From: Methylobacterium sp.
GTDB lineage: Bacteria; Pseudomonadota; Alphaproteobacteria; Rhizobiales; Beijerinckiaceae
DNA: 6,153 nucleotides
Direction of reading: 5' to 3'
Assembly (NCBI GenBank): GCA_021154065.1
Contig: JAJKJG010000361.1
Span: 1 to 6,153, forward strand
The notes under the pieces were generated by a model. The model worked only from the letters and a program-made list of their open reading frames with translations. It had not been told where the DNA came from and made no database searches. Shown one piece after another: positions 5,893 through 6,153 of the stretch; the stretch's first letter is position 1; each line of letters opens with the position of its first letter. A program made the position numbers and the translations under genes.

Positions 5893-6153
5893 GCGAGGGG
5901 AATTGCGCGCCGGCTTTGTGAGAATCGCTAGCTCCCTAAGGGAGACCTCTGCGAATATCGGGCGCGCGGAATCCACCCCGGGCGCATGCCCGAGGCGGAC
6001 CCCGGCCTCGGATAAAAGGCGAGGAGGGGACGCCGAAAATGGATCTAGTTAGGGCCTGTGGCGTCCCCGCGGTTCTCTCGCCCCGGCCTCATCGGACGGG
6101 GCGCTTCCAGCCGCCTCGACCACCGCTCTTCGGGGACCCTCTGCGGGGTCACC
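5893..6153. other. Hairpin-rich region with no convincing gene
   Basis: This right-hand stretch holds several short inverted repeats: ctccc/gggag at 5932-5944, ccgagg/cctcgg at 5990-6011, a 9-bp stem at 6026-6034 with 6060-6068, gccccg/cggggc at 6080-6102, and gaccc/gggtc near 6134-6150. Two open frames run off the right edge. One is on the plus strand from ATG 6039 behind a GAGGAGGGG sequence; the other is on the minus strand ending at a TAG (6045-6047). Neither peptide has recognisable features, and third-position GC is lower than in the clear genes of the window. I recognise no tRNA, rRNA or named small RNA here. Confidence 0.5.
6026..6068 (-). terminator. 9-bp hairpin, possible minus-strand terminator
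   Basis: ggggacgcc (6026-6034) pairs perfectly with ggcgtcccc (6060-6068) around a 25-base loop. Read on the minus strand, TCCTCGCCTTTT follows the stem, so it could be a loose terminator for a gene entering from the right; a possible TAG stop lies in the loop. Read on the plus strand, the left arm overlaps a purine-rich Shine-Dalgarno-like run and the loop holds an ATG. The orientation of any function is undecided, and the long loop weakens the terminator reading. Confidence 0.3.

Noticed and set aside
5780..6052. A 90-codon plus-strand open frame starting inside the large inverted repeat
   Set aside because: About the first 38 residues are a translation of the palindromic repeat (for example LARPSAESVLPHKGRGE), a typical source of spurious proteins. 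The rest has no features.
6045..6153. C-terminal 35 codons of a possible minus-strand gene entering from the right, and the alternative plus-strand start at 6039
   Set aside because: By my count 12 of 37 plus-frame codons and 6 of 35 minus-frame codons end in A or T, more than expected for a gene here. Neither peptide is recognisable, so neither is annotated as coding.
5615..6153. Search for a tRNA, tmRNA, SRP RNA or 6S RNA gene
   Set aside because: The hairpins present do not form a cloverleaf, and I found no sequence signature of these RNAs that I could defend.

Overview
The window is very GC-rich and its coding codons strongly favour G or C at the third position. The gene families fit an alphaproteobacterium, most likely of the Hyphomicrobiales (Rhizobiales). 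These include a cytosolic class III cyclase domain fused through one membrane segment to a periplasmic TPR-like region, a 4HB-type chemoreceptor, a glycine-rich secreted protein, and palindromic intergenic repeats of the kind common in that order. The genus cannot be fixed from the sequence.

Layout, left to right. Positions 1-134 (minus) are the 5' end of a secreted glycine-rich protein gene that runs off the left edge. Positions 259-1494 (minus) encode a complete M20-family zinc amidohydrolase of the allantoate/N-carbamoyl-amino-acid/ureidopropionate type. Positions 1495-1813 are a divergent intergenic region holding a ~98 bp palindromic repeat (1525-1622). Positions 1814-3763 (plus) encode a membrane-anchored adenylate/guanylate cyclase with a long periplasmic C-terminus. 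Positions 3926-5614 (plus) encode a methyl-accepting chemotaxis protein. Positions 5615-6153 hold no convincing gene. They carry a large nested inverted repeat (5659-5892) followed by smaller hairpins.

The cyclase and the chemoreceptor point the same way but are separated by 162 bp with their own hairpins, so they are probably separate transcription units. Both are single-polypeptide sensors: one would turn an extracytoplasmic cue into a cyclic nucleotide, the other into CheA activity. A direct functional link between them is only a guess. The amidohydrolase is transcribed away from them and looks like an independent nitrogen-scavenging enzyme.

I see no phage, CRISPR, toxin-antitoxin or defence system, and no clearly new multi-gene system. 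The most noteworthy items are the nested palindromic element, the cyclase's uncharacterised periplasmic part with a possible internal duplication, and the Asn in place of the usual purine-selecting Lys in the cyclase active site.
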